The notes: generated by a model from the sequence alone, not told the origin. A stretch of DNA of 64,000 nucleotides from Austropuccinia psidii (GCA_023105745.1 JALGQZ010000011.1:31122612-31186611); one strand, 5' to 3'; positions 1 to 12,900 are shown, counted from the stretch's first letter. Numbers and translations: made by a program.

Positions 1-980
1 TAATTACCAATTCAAAAAGCTTAATGAAGATACTTAAAGCTTAAATTGTACCCAGATGACATTAAACTGTAAGCTGTGCAAAAATTCCAAGGAAATCCAT
101 CAAGAATTGCATTTTTAATCAATCTTTGAAGTTATTGCTATTTTTCCATGTAAAATGGCAATAAACACCAAAACTTAACTTTTGATAAGGTTTTGATACT
201 TATAGCTTTAAAGCTTTAAGCTTATTTAATATTTTGAAACTTAATTAAGCTTTGAAAGTTCTTAAAACATTGATTTCCAGCTTGCATATTGGAATTTACC
301 CCTTGGCAGCTTGAAAGTCCTGTCCAATTGGGGACAAAACCAGTTCAAACATTAAGGTTGTATTAAACTCTAATCTTAAAGTTTAAATAAGTTTGAAAAT
401 ACTCTAATACAGGTGGAAAATCTTAATAGAGTCCTTGAAGATCCCAAAGGTTGGGTACCCTAGCTCTATTTGGGCTTTTTCCTTTTCCCTACCTTTCTGT
501 GTGAATTTTCCCACTTATTTATTTGCAGACCTAATATAGCCTTCAGGCCTTTTACATTCAGCTCATTCAGGATTTACATTCTGTATGGCAAATCCTTAGC
601 CAAATATGTAAATATACACAACACCTCAATTTTAAATAAATTTTTGATAAGTTTGCATAAACCTTATGAAACTTTAAATTTAAGCTCATTTGAGCTCATG
701 TTAAGAGGGTCACAATTTTACTCTGAGATTCTTCAATCTTTTAATAACATAAGAAATAACCATTTTTGGGTATATCACCCTATGAGTCTACTCTAGGTTA
801 TTTTTGCTTTATAATTCAAAAAAGACATAATATTTATAATTTCTTTATCCAAAATAAAATTATGCTTATTATTTGTTTTTTTGTAATAAGTTCAGTTTAT
901 AAGTCTTCTTAAGACTAAATAAACTGTATTAAAAGTTATTTGTGGCCTTCTGGGTATGTCATACATATCTCACAGTCTCA
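1..980 (+). repeat. Dispersed repeat R3, copy a (truncated by window edge)
   Basis: This segment is matched in inverted orientation by about 57,340-58,335. Shared landmarks, in mirrored order, are a block rich in AAGCTT/AAGCTTAA, a block reading GAAGATCCCAAA...GGGTACCC...TTTGGGCTTTTTCC, and a near-identical end containing GGGTATGTCATACATATC. I see no intact protein-coding frame; the 108-codon open frame at 470-796 has no recognisable domain and lies in repeat DNA. It could be part of a long LTR or of a large non-coding element. The copy may extend left of the window. Confidence 0.55.
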
Positions 981-984
981 CACA

Positions 985-2045
985 AAAGAAGAAGAGGTCC
1001 TTTTATAGTATATATTCTTCCTTCTAGTCTACACTTACTGATATTATCCACTTGAATTGATGAATATTTTAAGGTTTGGTGATGATTACATCACCTTTTT
1101 ATCTCATTGTTAAGCTGTTTTTTAAAGTTATCACTATAGCTCTAATTTTATGACATCATAAGCTTGGGAAATGATTTATTTTTGTGGATGATAGTTGTTT
1201 TAATCATAAATTAATAATATACCCCAGTTTTATCTCTTACTTAATTGTTAAACCCAAAAAAAGATTAGAGTTATTGATCAGAAATGATTATTTTTAACCC
1301 TTATCTTCAATCCTTAATAGATTTTAATTTGTTCACCTCAAAGAAATTCATATAGTGAGTTATTATATCTAAGCATTTCATTACTAAGCTGACCAAAGGA
1401 TTTCACTGAATCATCAAAACTCTATTTATGATGATTTTTCTTGTAACTCCACTTTTCTGTAGAGATTGACTTTTTTGGACTTCAAAACTTGTTTTCATGA
1501 GGTTTTAACTTGAATATCATGGAAACAAAATAGTTCATTCTTTACTTATGAGCTATTAGAATCAAATATCCATCTTTTTGAGGTTAGACCACTTTTACTT
1601 TTAAGTGGTTAACAGCTATTGCTATTTTTCCCAATATTCCATCATAACTTTTAACATTATTTATAGCTTTCCCAATAAGTTTTATATCTTTAAATTTAAA
1701 GTTCTTAAGTTTTAACTTTGTTTTTCAATAAACATTCCATCGTTTCTATTTCAAACAATATGAGCTAAAAACCATCAATATATGCACTGACCATAAAAGT
1801 GCATGTATCCAGGTTATCTCAGTAATTCTTTTGTTTACATGTATGAATTAAAAAAATTATATATTTATTGTTTTATTAGTAATGAAATGGTGTAACTTTC
1901 TTCACATTTTTATTCATTTATTTCTGAGATAATCAAGAATTTATGCTTTTTTATGGCATTTTTTCTTATTTTAAGATTATAATTTCAATTCTTATTATTA
2001 AAATAAGTTTGTAAAATTGTTTTGGGACCTTTTTGGATTTGTGGT
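985..2045 (+). repeat. Dispersed repeat R2, copy a
   Basis: Homologous to about 47,780-48,870 in the same orientation and to about 17,505-18,720 inverted. Shared blocks include GGTTTGGTGATGATTACATC near 1074, the ATGCACT...AGTGCAT hairpin at 1782-1804, a GAATTTATGCTT...TATGGCATTT block near 1937, and a terminal block near 2020 with GACCTTTTTGGAT. Only non-coding features are visible. The length and the absence of coding suggest a solo LTR or a non-autonomous element. Confidence 0.6.
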
Positions 2046-4500
2046 AATATCTTTAAGGCTTCCAGAGATTGGTTTTTCCCTTATTAAGACCTGTTATTTG
2101 ACTTTGCAAGATATGATTGTTCTGTTGAAATTATATAGAATTCATCAATATTTAAGTTTATTGAATCATTTAATTCATACCTTTTTATGCCTATTATCTA
2201 ATCTTAATATAAATTCAGCTTTCATATTCAAATATATTGCATAGGAAGATTTGGGAAAAAATTTTAATAGCGATTAATATTTCAAATATATTACTCATAT
2301 CTAGTATGTTTATTTTAGCTCTCATTAATCATCTGTTCCAAATTACAATGTTTGCATATTTGTATTTCTCCTGCATTGATAAAATAAATTTTTGTGAAAT
2401 CTTTATCATATGAAAAATTATAAAATGATACACATTTAAATTTATATTATCAAAACAACACCTAATTTTTTCTGGCTACACTAAATACCATACACTTTGA
2501 TCTTTAAAATGATCATCACCCTACTCAAAAAATATGATTTTCCAAGTTTTCATTTTTCTTGTATATTTATTCCCAACTTTATTTTATATCAGCAAGAATA
2601 TTGCACAAAATCACCCAATCAACTATCCAGATATTTAATTGAGCAATATCTGACTTTCTTCTAAGCTATTCATGCATCTCAACAAGTGATGACCATATTC
2701 CTTTAGGAATTCTAATTGCATTCTCTATTTTCACTATTGAGAAAGCTAGTAAGTGATTGAACTTCTAATTTTTTGATCTGAAAGCAAGGTTTTCCGATAG
2801 AAAGGTGCCACAGAGGATTTTCATTCACATTCTGAATTGAGTAAAAGCTATTTATTGTTGCTGAAGTAATTTTTTGGCTCTTTATAAATATTCATTCTTT
2901 GAAAGACATGAGATTCATGGCAATAGCCTGGATATCCTGAATTTACAAAGACAACCCTTTTGTTTATAGCCCAAATAACCTCAGCTGAGACCAAATATCA
3001 AACCAAAGAGTTATAAATTTGATCATTAAATTTAAAACGGAAAAATATAAATTTTTTAAAATCAAAATATCTCTCTCCATCAAGTGATAGTTTCTGACTG
3101 AATGGTATGGTTTTTCTATCAATAAATCCAATAAATCCTAGGAATCATTCTCTCTGCATAAGCTGGAAGCTCCAAAAACACGTTTGATAACCTGGCCATT
3201 ATTTAAACCGTTTTTTGTAATAAAAAAATGGTTTCAATGAAATTAGAAGTATACACAAATGTAGTTTAATAAGATAATCCCAAGATATTTTCCATTCATA
3301 AAATTGAAGCCACATTACCATTTCATCCCAGGAAAATAGCCCAACTTCCATATTTAGTGCAGGTTATCATTTTGAATAATCTGATTGATTTTTGGAAATT
3401 TGAAGAACTTGAATCATGTTAAAAAGAAAAGGGAATGATTCTTTGGTTTTTTGAAATAGCTTTTTGTAATGACTGTTTTTAATAGAAAAAAGAGCATGCT
3501 TTTCATGAAATTGGGAATGATGTATACATTGGTATGTTACCAGATATTTTTTCATATAAAGCCTTGATAAAAATGATTTTATCCTCATTAGTGAGATCAG
3601 AAGCTTGAACTACTGAGGGCTATAGATTCAATACTTATTTTGAATCATTTTTCTATGTGTTTTTAACAATAATACTCTTTGAGTGATATCAAATGATGAT
3701 TTTATTTGAAAAAAATTATTTTTCAATGAAAACGGCCTTAAAATATACCTTTACATGGCAAAGGATTTTTCCCAAGTAAGCCATTTTAATGGCAGATTTT
3801 CAGATTTTTTGGTTCTCAAGTATTTCCCTTTTTCAAAGGAATATTGGCTTGGGTTTAATACTCCTTATTATGGTTTTGATTTGGGAAGAGAAAGATAATC
3901 TTTAATGAAGAATTAGAGGGTAATAGATTTTGTGAACACATCACAATTGGCCCCTTCAGCTTTTTATTCTGGATATTTTGATATTCTTATTTGTGATAAT
4001 ATATTGACTTGTGCCCCTACAGGATCCAAACTTTTTAAAAAAGTATTAGTCAGTTTTCCTTGAATAAAAAAATTTATGTATCATTTTATTAAGATATTTT
4101 GTGATTATCCTCAGAAGTAAGTTATTAAAAATTTATGTTCTTACCTGAAGAAATTTCAGATTTTTGATGAATAAAATAGTTACAAAAAAAGCATTGGGGT
4201 ATTCTAAAGAAAAAAACTTGAACTATCAATTGATTATGTTTCACAATAATTTTGGATAATGAGGATGTATTTCTTGGTAGACCATATATGGTTCAATCAC
4301 TTTTTAGATAGAAGTGGTTCTTCAAAATACAAATTTTAGGACATCATTCTTTTTAATCAAGAATATGACTTGTTGCTTATCACTTACACCTGAATTCTTC
4401 TCAAGGTTCCATTTAAGAAGATTATTCATTGTTAATTTAACCTGTTTACTTAAAAAAAGCATCAAATTTCTCAAAATTTTCTTAATACATTGCTAGATTG
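2046..4500. other. AT-rich non-coding stretch
   Basis: No recognisable gene, RNA or element end was found. The open frames here (for example minus 3367-3588 and plus 4314-4496) are short and of low complexity, as expected in AT-rich DNA. Confidence 0.5.
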
Positions 4501-4544
4501 AATTGGGATAAAGCTAAAATTTAATGTGCTTAATTTCTAGTATT

Positions 4545-5360
4545 CCGCATACTTCGAATATTTTGGGTTCAGGGATCCATCAATAACTGCAAAAAACTAC
4601 TGGGTACCAATCTTCAATACCATTTCAAAAACAATTTCCCAAAATGGGAATCAAAACTCTTTAGAGAATTTCAAGAACATTGTACCAAAAACAGAGTGAA
4701 AGTTGTCAACGAGATAATTTGGCTCCCGAAGAGCTTGATTTACGGTAATATTTGTATTTCCTACATTGAAAATCTATTTTTAATTCAATAGGAAGAAGCC
4801 TCAACTCAAGATGCAGATCTCAATATTGAAGTAGTAAAATTAGGATTTAAATGGATTTAACATGACAGAGTCAATCTCATCGATTTGTAAAGGGCGTACC
4901 CTTATACCAATCAGATTATTCTATTTTTGTGATCTTGAGTTTTTTTGTTATTTATTGAAAATGAGTTCATTTAAGCTGCAATTTATTACAATACCACATT
5001 TTGAAGGAGTAGAAGGCTTATTGCCAGTGGAAGTATCAATCTTACTCTCCTTTGATTTTTGCTTGAATTTTAGCTTAGCCCACAACTAAACTTGTGACTT
5101 TATCAATCAACCAGATTTCTGACAGCTACAAAGTGCAGTTGATGCTAGCATTCCTCATGAAATTACTTAGCACTGTCTGTGTTATTTCATTGGTGAAGCT
5201 GTTACTTAGCATTCATTTCTTCATGCCCACGGCCTCTCACCACCCCATTTGAGAGCACCTTCAAGAAGCTTTCATCAAATAGGCACAAGACTGATCGCCC
5301 CAAATCAGGCCATAGCCTCCCAATCACATCTTGCAGAAAGATATCAGACGATGGGGTTTA
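4545..5360. other. Coding-like patches, possible gene remnant(s)
   Basis: Base composition becomes more balanced here than in the surrounding DNA. On the plus strand an open stretch of about 60 codons around 4,570-4,740 contains a plausible peptide (key part FPKWESKLFREFQ) and ends near a GTAATATT sequence that could be a splice donor. On the minus strand two short open stretches lie at about 4,930-5,080 and 5,203-5,355; the second contains VIGRLWPDLGRSV. None can be joined into a convincing gene and I do not recognise a family. They may be decayed exons, or the 3' part of a gene downstream of the phosphatase-like gene. Confidence that any is functional is low. Confidence 0.2.
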
Positions 5361-5703
5361 TTTCATCTGCTCAATAAAAAGAAAAAGACCCAAAGAAATC
5401 AGGAAAGAAAATCGCAGGCTTGTGACACCAAGGTAAGATAGAGAAATGCTGAGATAGCTTGGCCAGTTCTAACTTGGGCCGATGGGCAGCAAAATCCATG
5501 AAACAACATCATCCATTGAGGAGACAAACCTCCTTCGTTTTCAAGTCACATCTGTCTTAGCCTCCGAGAGCTGCACATACTTGACGTTGAAGAAGTTATA
5601 CATAGAGCTCTAACTGTTCTGTTTACAACAAATCAAATATCGTCACTCTAGTAATGGCATTCGATTCAGATCTAATGTAAAACTAAAAGCTAGCAATAAA
5701 TAA

Positions 5704-6907
5704 CTAAGGGATGATTGCTTTGTCTGATTCTTCTATTCTTTTGAGGAGGGCATGTACTTCAGCAACCGAGTCCAAAATATGTTTTGCCTGCGTCTCCATT
5801 TCAAAGCTGTTTACTCTCACAGACAACATTTTGTGCTTGTTCATTAGCGCAAACATACCCTCGTCAGGCTTGGAATCACCTATTACCATACCAAAGTTAG
5901 CATTCGGCACTTCCTCGAGCTTTTTCTTAACGAATAATTCTTTTTTCAATGACTTCGGAATCATGTTCACCACAAGTCCGGCAGGGCGATCTTCTATATC
6001 AATAAATGGAAAATCTTTTTCAAGAAATTTTCGAAGCTCAGTAACATACTTGGTCACTTTTACAGAAACATCGTCAAAAAACGTCAGTGAGGCACCATGC
6101 TGCCTAAATCTCCCAAGGACTTACTGTCGGTTCCCTTTGGATACGAAATAGCATAAGTTGCTAATCCTTCTTTGAGGAAATATGCTTCTTTATGAGCTGT
6201 TTGTAAAGCAGATTAGATAACTTTTAGTTAATAACAACTTTCTGCAAATTTTTCAAAGCTGTCATTGTTTTGAGGTTTTTGGCGAAATAGAGAAGCACTT
6301 ACGAAGAGCCACTGTGACAGAAAAAGTCAAATATGTGACAAGGTCATTAATCATTTCATTTACGCGCACAATAAAAACAAAATGAAGCTTACTTGGAAAC
6401 TCTGCAATTTTTTTTTTCATCGTTTCCAAACCCCAATCAGCATGTTCAAAAAGTCGAACTTTGGAGGTTACAGGATCCCAATAGGTTCCTCCAGATTCCC
6501 CGATAATGTTGAGGTTTTTGATACCTCCCCACTTTGGACCTATTTCGAATATTGGCTTGCGGGATATAATCCAAACATGATTTTTAGGGTTTTCACATAT
6601 GGCTCTTAATGAATGCTCAAGTTCTTTGCTTTGTTCTTCGCTTAGATTTTCGTTTCCCTCTAATATCTTTGGCTCCAAAACCCCCTAGACGTTGGATTAA
6701 ACTATCAGCCTCAGGTCAATGTGAATAAAATATATTGGAAAAATTGTAACTAACGTTATAGTCTGAAAAAATTATTTTTTCATCAGTTCGACTCAACGGT
6801 TTGTTTTCCAAATTAAAAAGTGGCACCTGGAGATGTTTCAATAAGACGTCAACAGCCACGAAAAGAGTGCAAAAAAGGACAGAAACAAAAATAAAAGCAC
6901 TTTTCAT
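5704..6907 (-). CDS. Trehalose-6-phosphate phosphatase-like protein, spliced, with hydrophobic leader
   Basis: My model has four exons: 6907-6755, 6684-6393, 6196-6145 and 6103-5704, which join in frame to 298 codons plus a TAG stop. The first two introns have good GT-AG ends (donors GTTAGT and GTAAGC). The third is only 41 nt with a weaker GTATCC donor and is the least certain part; a better GTAAGT donor at 6124 would break the frame. The product resembles the HAD-family phosphatase that removes phosphate from trehalose 6-phosphate: motif I DYNGVL at residues 49-54, motif II VWIIS at 88-92, a lysine-rich motif III region near 216-227, and motif IV GDSKPDEGMF at 241-250. The usual motif I is DxDGT and motif IV is GDDxxDE, so the acid/base Asp is Asn here and the second motif IV Asp is Ser. 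Residues about 3-22 are strongly hydrophobic, so the protein may be secreted or membrane-anchored. An upstream in-frame ATG lies at 6952; 6907 is preferred because it gives a standard leader. Family assignment is fairly sure; activity is doubtful. Confidence 0.75.
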
Positions 6908-7029
6908 TGTGAAAGAATGTGCACTTAATGACTGGATTGAAAGAAAGGTCATAAAAATTGGCTAGATGAACCCGCTCTTATAGCATTTTTGAGCTGAGCA
7001 TCTCTAAGGAGAGAAGAGAGAAAACCTTT

Positions 7030-7350
7030 TAAAATCAAAATTTCTAACCTGTGTCCATGATTGTAAGGGTCCCGTCAGAATACAAGATTCCAAGCACATG
7101 AAATCTCCTATTTATTTTGAGAATATATATTTTGGAGAAAAACCTGATAAGATGTCATCCCCACCTTTCTCTAGGAAGTTAAAGCGGCTTTGAATGTCAA
7201 GTTGCTAAGCTGCGTCCGTTAGTATGGGGACCCGTCAAGATAAAAGGTCGCAACCCCATAAAAGCTTCGGTAAAACTTTTAAAGCTGACTTATAGAAACA
7301 AATCAAGTGATAAGGCTATCCCCACTCTTTCTGTAAAAAATTATAGCTGT
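7030..7350. repeat. Diverged 160-bp tandem duplication upstream of the phosphatase-like gene
   Basis: Two imperfect copies lie head to tail. CTGTGTCC...GGGTCCCGTCA near 7050 corresponds to CTGCGTCC...GGGACCCGTCA near 7211, and GATAAGATGTCATCCCCAC near 7147 corresponds to GATAAGGCTATCCCCAC near 7308, so the period is about 160 bp. They lie 120-440 bp upstream of the start codon of the minus-strand gene, in its presumed promoter. A regulatory role is inference only. Confidence 0.5.
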
Positions 7351-8975
7351 CTTGACTGGGTATCTGTTCAGTTGTCTTTTAAAGCAATTTTAGTCTCGGC
7401 TTTAATTTTTCCAGACTAGCTTCATAGAGGGGTCCGCTTTTGCTTGGCATGACCCCAAAGCATGAAGCCATGATGAGACAAACTCTCAAGCTGCGCACAT
7501 ATCAATTACTTACTCAACCTCAGTCCCCACCACATCATACAATTTGCTTTTGAGCCTTACCCTTTTTGATACACATCAAAGTAATCTGTACCCGATGAAA
7601 GATGAAGCGAAGCTCAAGCTGCCCGTTTTTCCAATTACAGCTTATGTTAACTTAAAGAAATTAGGACTTGAAAATAACTCAAACTAGAGACTCTTGATTA
7701 TTAACCGTTGCAAAGGAATTGAAAAATTAGTTAATGTGAGAAATAATTTCCTGAAGGAAGTTTAGAATACTATAAGCCTTGAATTAAAAAAATAGTCAAA
7801 TATTAATATCAAGACAATATGAATTCAATAAAACAAAGACTTGTCTAAAATTCTTCTTTTTCTTATTAAAGTAAGAAGGTACTATTTAACTCTTGAATAA
7901 TCTTAGACATATTGAAAATTTGAAAGAAAGAAGAAGAAAAATGCTGAATATTAGTATTCTGATTAATTTTTTTCATTTAATAAGTTGTATTTAAGAAAAA
8001 AAAATCTTTAAATGTTTATAATATTATTACTAGGATTCCTGGCGGTAAACCCTCCCGTGTCGCAGCAAAATTGTCTCCGGCTTGAAGTTGGGTTAAAATT
8101 TCACGGAATATTAACTGCGGTCTTAATTAAGGAATAATTGCAAGTCCCTATATGCCTCGCACTTTCCGTAGTAAAAATAATAAGTTCTTAATTGAGGTTC
8201 ATTATTACTGGCACCTTCTAATACTTTAGCAACTTGTGAAGAGTATTGTTGTCTTCTGCTTGTGACCAGGCTTTTTTGGGGGAATTTTTATTTGAAACAA
8301 GTCCTTTTACTTGTCAAGGAAGTTAATGGCTCTTAGGGGATTTTACTACTTTCATGAATAGTTTATGTTTTTCTGAAACCTCCTCTTTTCAGAAGTATTT
8401 TAAGATTAGATAAAGTGTGGTTAAATCAATTTCAGGCCTTCTGCAATGCGCATACACTCACCACTATTTACTGTTTAATTACACCAATGCATGTTGGCTT
8501 CAGGCCCCATAATTTTTGTATTTGAAATCCAAATTGCGAGTTTGGACGAAACCTTTATGTTTCCCTCTAACAATGTTGAGGAATATCTAATCAATATTTT
8601 CTTAATTTAACAAGCAATTCCATTCAAAAATATATCCACCCAAGTTTTTTATCTTTTTTTCCCCTTATTTCTATAGAAAAATAATCATTGTATTTCTCTT
8701 CATCTGTTGTAATTTTTCTTTACTAAATTATTTCTCCCTTTTTATCTTTGAAACATTTACTGTAATAATTGTAATACAAGATATATTTTCTCCTTGGAAA
8801 GGTGTTCTAATAAATTAATAATTCCATTGTAACTTGATTAACCCTAGTTCTTCTGATGGAAGGATAAATTGAGGAATAAAAAACATTTCAGCATACTAAT
8901 TGAAAAAAAATATAATCATAACAAAAACAAAAGTAAGATGAAAATAAATTTAAAATTAGAGCAAAATAGAATTCA
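7351..8975. other. Intergenic stretch with a small GC-richer patch
   Basis: No gene recognised. A less AT-rich patch near 8036-8180 (containing GGCGGTAAACCCTCCCGTGT) stands out from its surroundings, but I cannot fit it to a tRNA, snRNA or protein. The rest is AT-rich and unstructured. Confidence 0.4.
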
Positions 8976-8979
8976 AAAT

Positions 8980-9958
8980 AAAGATAAAAATAAAATAAAA
9001 ATAAAATAAAAATAAAATCAAAATAAAATAAAAATAAAATAAAAATAAAATAAAAATAAAAAGAAAATAAAAATAAAATAAAAATAAAATAAAAATAAAA
9101 TAAAAATAAAATAAAAATAAAATAAAAATAAAATAAATATAAAATAACAATAAAATAAAAATAAAATAAAAATAAAATAAAAATAAAATAAAAATAAAAT
9201 AAAAATAAAATAAAAATAAAATAAAAATAAAATAAAAATAAAATAAAAATAAAATAAAAATAAAATAAAAATAAAATAAAAATAAAATAAAAATAAAATA
9301 AAAATAAAATAAAAATAAAATAAAAATAAAATAAAAATAAAATAAAAATAAAATAAAAATAAAATAAAAATAAAATAAAAATAAAATAAAAATAAAATAA
9401 AAATAAAATAAAAATAAAATAAAAATAAAATAAAAATAAAATAAAAATAAAATAAAAATAAAATAAAAATAAAATAAAAATAAAATAAAAATAAAATAAA
9501 AATAAAATAAAAATAAAATAAAAATAAAATAAAAATAAAATAAAAATAAAATAAAAATAAAATAAAAATAAAATAAAAATAAAATAAAAATAAAATAAAA
9601 ATAAAATAAAAATAAAATAAAAATAAAATAAAAATAAAATAAAAATAAAATAAAAATAAAATAAAAATAAAATAAAAATAAAATAAAAATAAAATAAAAA
9701 TAAAATAAAAATAAAATAAAAATAAAATAAAAATAAAATAAAAATAAAATAAAAATAAAATAAAAATAAAATAAAAATAAAATAAAAATAAAATAAAAAT
9801 AAAATAAAAATAAAATAAAAATAAAATAAACATAAAATAAACATAAAATAAAAATAAAATAAAAATAAAATAAAATAAAATAAAATAAAATAAAATAAAA
9901 TAAAATAAAATAAAATAAAATAAAATAAAATAAAATAAAATAAAATGAAATAAAATAA
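8980..9958. repeat. Minisatellite: 11-bp unit TAAAATAAAAA, then 5-bp unit TAAAA
   Basis: From about 8,980 to 9,860 the sequence is a tandem array of an 11-bp unit (TAAAA plus TAAAAA), roughly 80 copies. It is essentially perfect from about 9,150 to 9,828, with scattered substitutions before that. From about 9,860 to 9,958 the period changes to 5 bp (TAAAA). The unit contains no stop codon in any reverse-strand frame, so 270-340 codon open frames of Phe/Leu/Tyr/Ile appear on the minus strand; these are artefacts of the repeat and not genes. Confidence 0.95.
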
Positions 9959-9959
9959 A

Positions 9960-12900
9960 AGTTACTTGTAGCTGAGAATAACACCTGTATCTTAGATTTA
10001 AATCAAAAATTGGGATTTTATAAGTTAAAAGTCAAGCTTTTATGAAGATATTTTTTATAATTAAATGCCCTCTCATTGCATCTCTGACCCTAAAGAGTTT
10101 TTCTTGATAAAAATAAGGTTCAAATAAAGTTCAAACTTAAATGATTCAAAAATCTGAGGAAAATCAAAATAAGTTTATTTTATTTATTCCAATATTTTGA
10201 TTCAAAATTGAATTTCAAAATTTTACAAAGAAAGGATAGATATTTTCAGATTTCATCATGTTACACCCAAAAAAATATATTAAAGTATATTGATTTGTTT
10301 CACTCAAAAATGCATTTCTTGAGATCTTTTAACATCCATATTTATTTCTAAAAACAAGAAAAACATTTGTTGAAAATATATTGAAGAGATTTATTATATC
10401 AATAGAATCATCATAGTTCATATTTAGATAAGAATAAATTTGAAATAAGTTCATTAACAACGTAATTTTCAATAAAAATAATCTGAATAGTTTATTTTCA
10501 AATCAAAAGATTTCAAAATTTAATTTCAAAATGTAACAAATCTTGTAAATACTTTTATTCTTCAGAAATATCTTCAAATATGTTCCCAAATTGAAATATA
10601 TTAAAACAAATTTTTGAAATTAATATTGTGGAAGTCATAAAAAATTTCAATAATAAAATTTTTATATTTTAATAATTATTCCTTCTTATAAAAATCCAAT
10701 TTCAAAGTTTAATCTCTGGTTACTAAATATTTAACCTCTTACATATATCTTGAGATTCAATTCTCATAGCTTTATTGTGCAGAATACTTTATATTATTTT
10801 TTTAATTAAGCTCAATTATTCATGTTTATGTCTAGCTTAAGTAAACTGGTCTATATCAATCAAGTAGGAGGTTTGATAACAATTTTTTTATCTCAAATCA
10901 GATTTTTTCTTATACTCAGTTGACTTCAAATCTCCGTTAATGAAAGTTATATGATTAATTATTGTTACATAACTTAAAATTAAATTTGAATAGCTTTTTT
11001 TTATGAAATATCTAATAGGATTAATTTTTTTTCTGCTTATAATGATTTTGATAAATCAGAATTCTCTTTTTTTGATTTTCTTTCATAATTAATGTTCATG
11101 AATTTCCTTTTTTTCAATCTGATGATGTTATATTTGAGTATCATAATTACTTTATTTCTGTAAAATGGTATTATTCATTATGGAAAGCTATACTTTCTCT
11201 TTATTTAACTCATATTAGAATATCCTTTTTATTTATGGAGCTGATTCATAAAGTACAGATTTATAGCCCTGTAAAAACAGTATAACAATGTTTATATTAC
11301 CTAATATCCCATTTTATTTTAATGATCTTATTCAAAGAAAGCTAAAATTAAACCTAATTTTTGTAAATAATTTCCTCAAAGATAACATGAGTCAAAAAAT
11401 ATCTATATTAAACCCAAATAAATCCAATAGCCAAGGTATAAGTAGTTAATAAGATCATAAACTTATTTTTTTCGAAGGTATATCAAATCCAAATAAGACA
11501 ATTTTTCCTTAAAATTCAAAAATTTGTCCTTTCTTATTCTTAACTGATGGAGGTTCAGAAAGATACAGCATAATAGTGTTTTATCAAAGACCCAGAGGGA
11601 GATAATCAAGAGCATTGATTATTTATCTAAATACCATTTAGATAATACCTTACTTAATTTAATAATTGAAGAAAAAATTATCTCAATTGATCAAATTGGA
11701 ACAATTTAAATACCTCATCCATTCTTTAATCAAAAAAAGTAAGTTTTTTGGTAAAATCAAAATTCAAAAACAAAACAAGAAAAGCGATTCATATATAGAA
11801 ATTATATTTTTCTTTCATATTATTCTCAGAAAGAGTTGTTTCATTTTGAAATATAAGATGAATTATCATAAATTTTGAATTCTTAAAAATCTTTGAATAC
11901 CAAGCCAATACTGCAAACAAATACTATCAAAGATATTCAAATGAGTAATAGCTTCTATATACCAAATTCTTGAGAAGTCAAATTTATATGAATAATAAGA
12001 AATTCAAATAAATGACTTGAGTGATTCAAGATCTGAAGATGAAAGATCTGTACTGGAAAATTCAAATAAATGATACTAATTTGATCTTTCTTCAATATAT
12101 CAAAAAGTATAAAAAGATCTATTGTTATAATGCATCATAATGAACTTTCTCTATGAATCTGGATATAAGAAACAAGTTACTTAGAAAGTTTGATTTCTTG
12201 GTTAGGGTTTTGATATCTTCTTAATTTGACAAAACAATATTTACTTAAATTACTCAATGGATTAATTAAAGGAATTGGGAGGATTCTTCCTCTCTTATTT
12301 AAATAAAATAATCCATATGAAATATTCAGATTTATTTGTGAAAAACCAATGAGCTACAAGAATCCCCACAGGCAAAATCCTAGCTATATTTACGCCAACA
12401 TATTCAATGTTATGTAATAATTAAAGCATGAAATCTCATCTTATGTTTGCATTCATGAATAAAATAAGAATCAAACTTAAAAATGGAAAAAAAATTGATC
12501 AAACAGAGTAAATAAGGAGAATTTGGTAATAAGAAGAAAGAAATTATTTCCAATGAAATAGATAAGGAGGATGTTAAAAATAGAAAATTCTTGGTACTCT
12601 TACTTTATCTTCAGAATATGTTTTACAACATTCATCTATTATTTTTACTCAGTAATATTTGTGAGATAATTAATTAGGATTACTGGTGTTTTTTCAAACT
12701 GATGTCTCACTTTTAAATGTTTTTTTCTAATGCCTCAGGTGAAGCTCAGGGGGATCCTTCTACTTGGAATGGCTTGCTGATTTCATTGTCCTCAATACCA
12801 AAATTCATCTGTAATTTTATTTCGAGATATATGAGACATAAGATAAATAATATCAAAATATTGAAAGGTTATTTCAACACTAGATCAAATTCATGTACCC

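Noticed and set aside
5711..6151. Plus-strand open frame of 146 codons
   Set aside because: It is the antisense shadow of the last exon of the phosphatase-like gene.
6382..6609. Plus-strand open frame of 75 codons
   Set aside because: Shadow of exon 2 of the phosphatase-like gene.
8036..8180. Possible structured RNA in a GC-richer patch
   Set aside because: No match to a known RNA family and no clear long stem; kept only as a compositional note.
8888..9984. Three long minus-strand open frames (271-342 codons) of Phe/Leu/Tyr/Ile
   Set aside because: They are translations of the TAAAATAAAAA minisatellite, which lacks stops in every reverse frame; they do not represent a protein.
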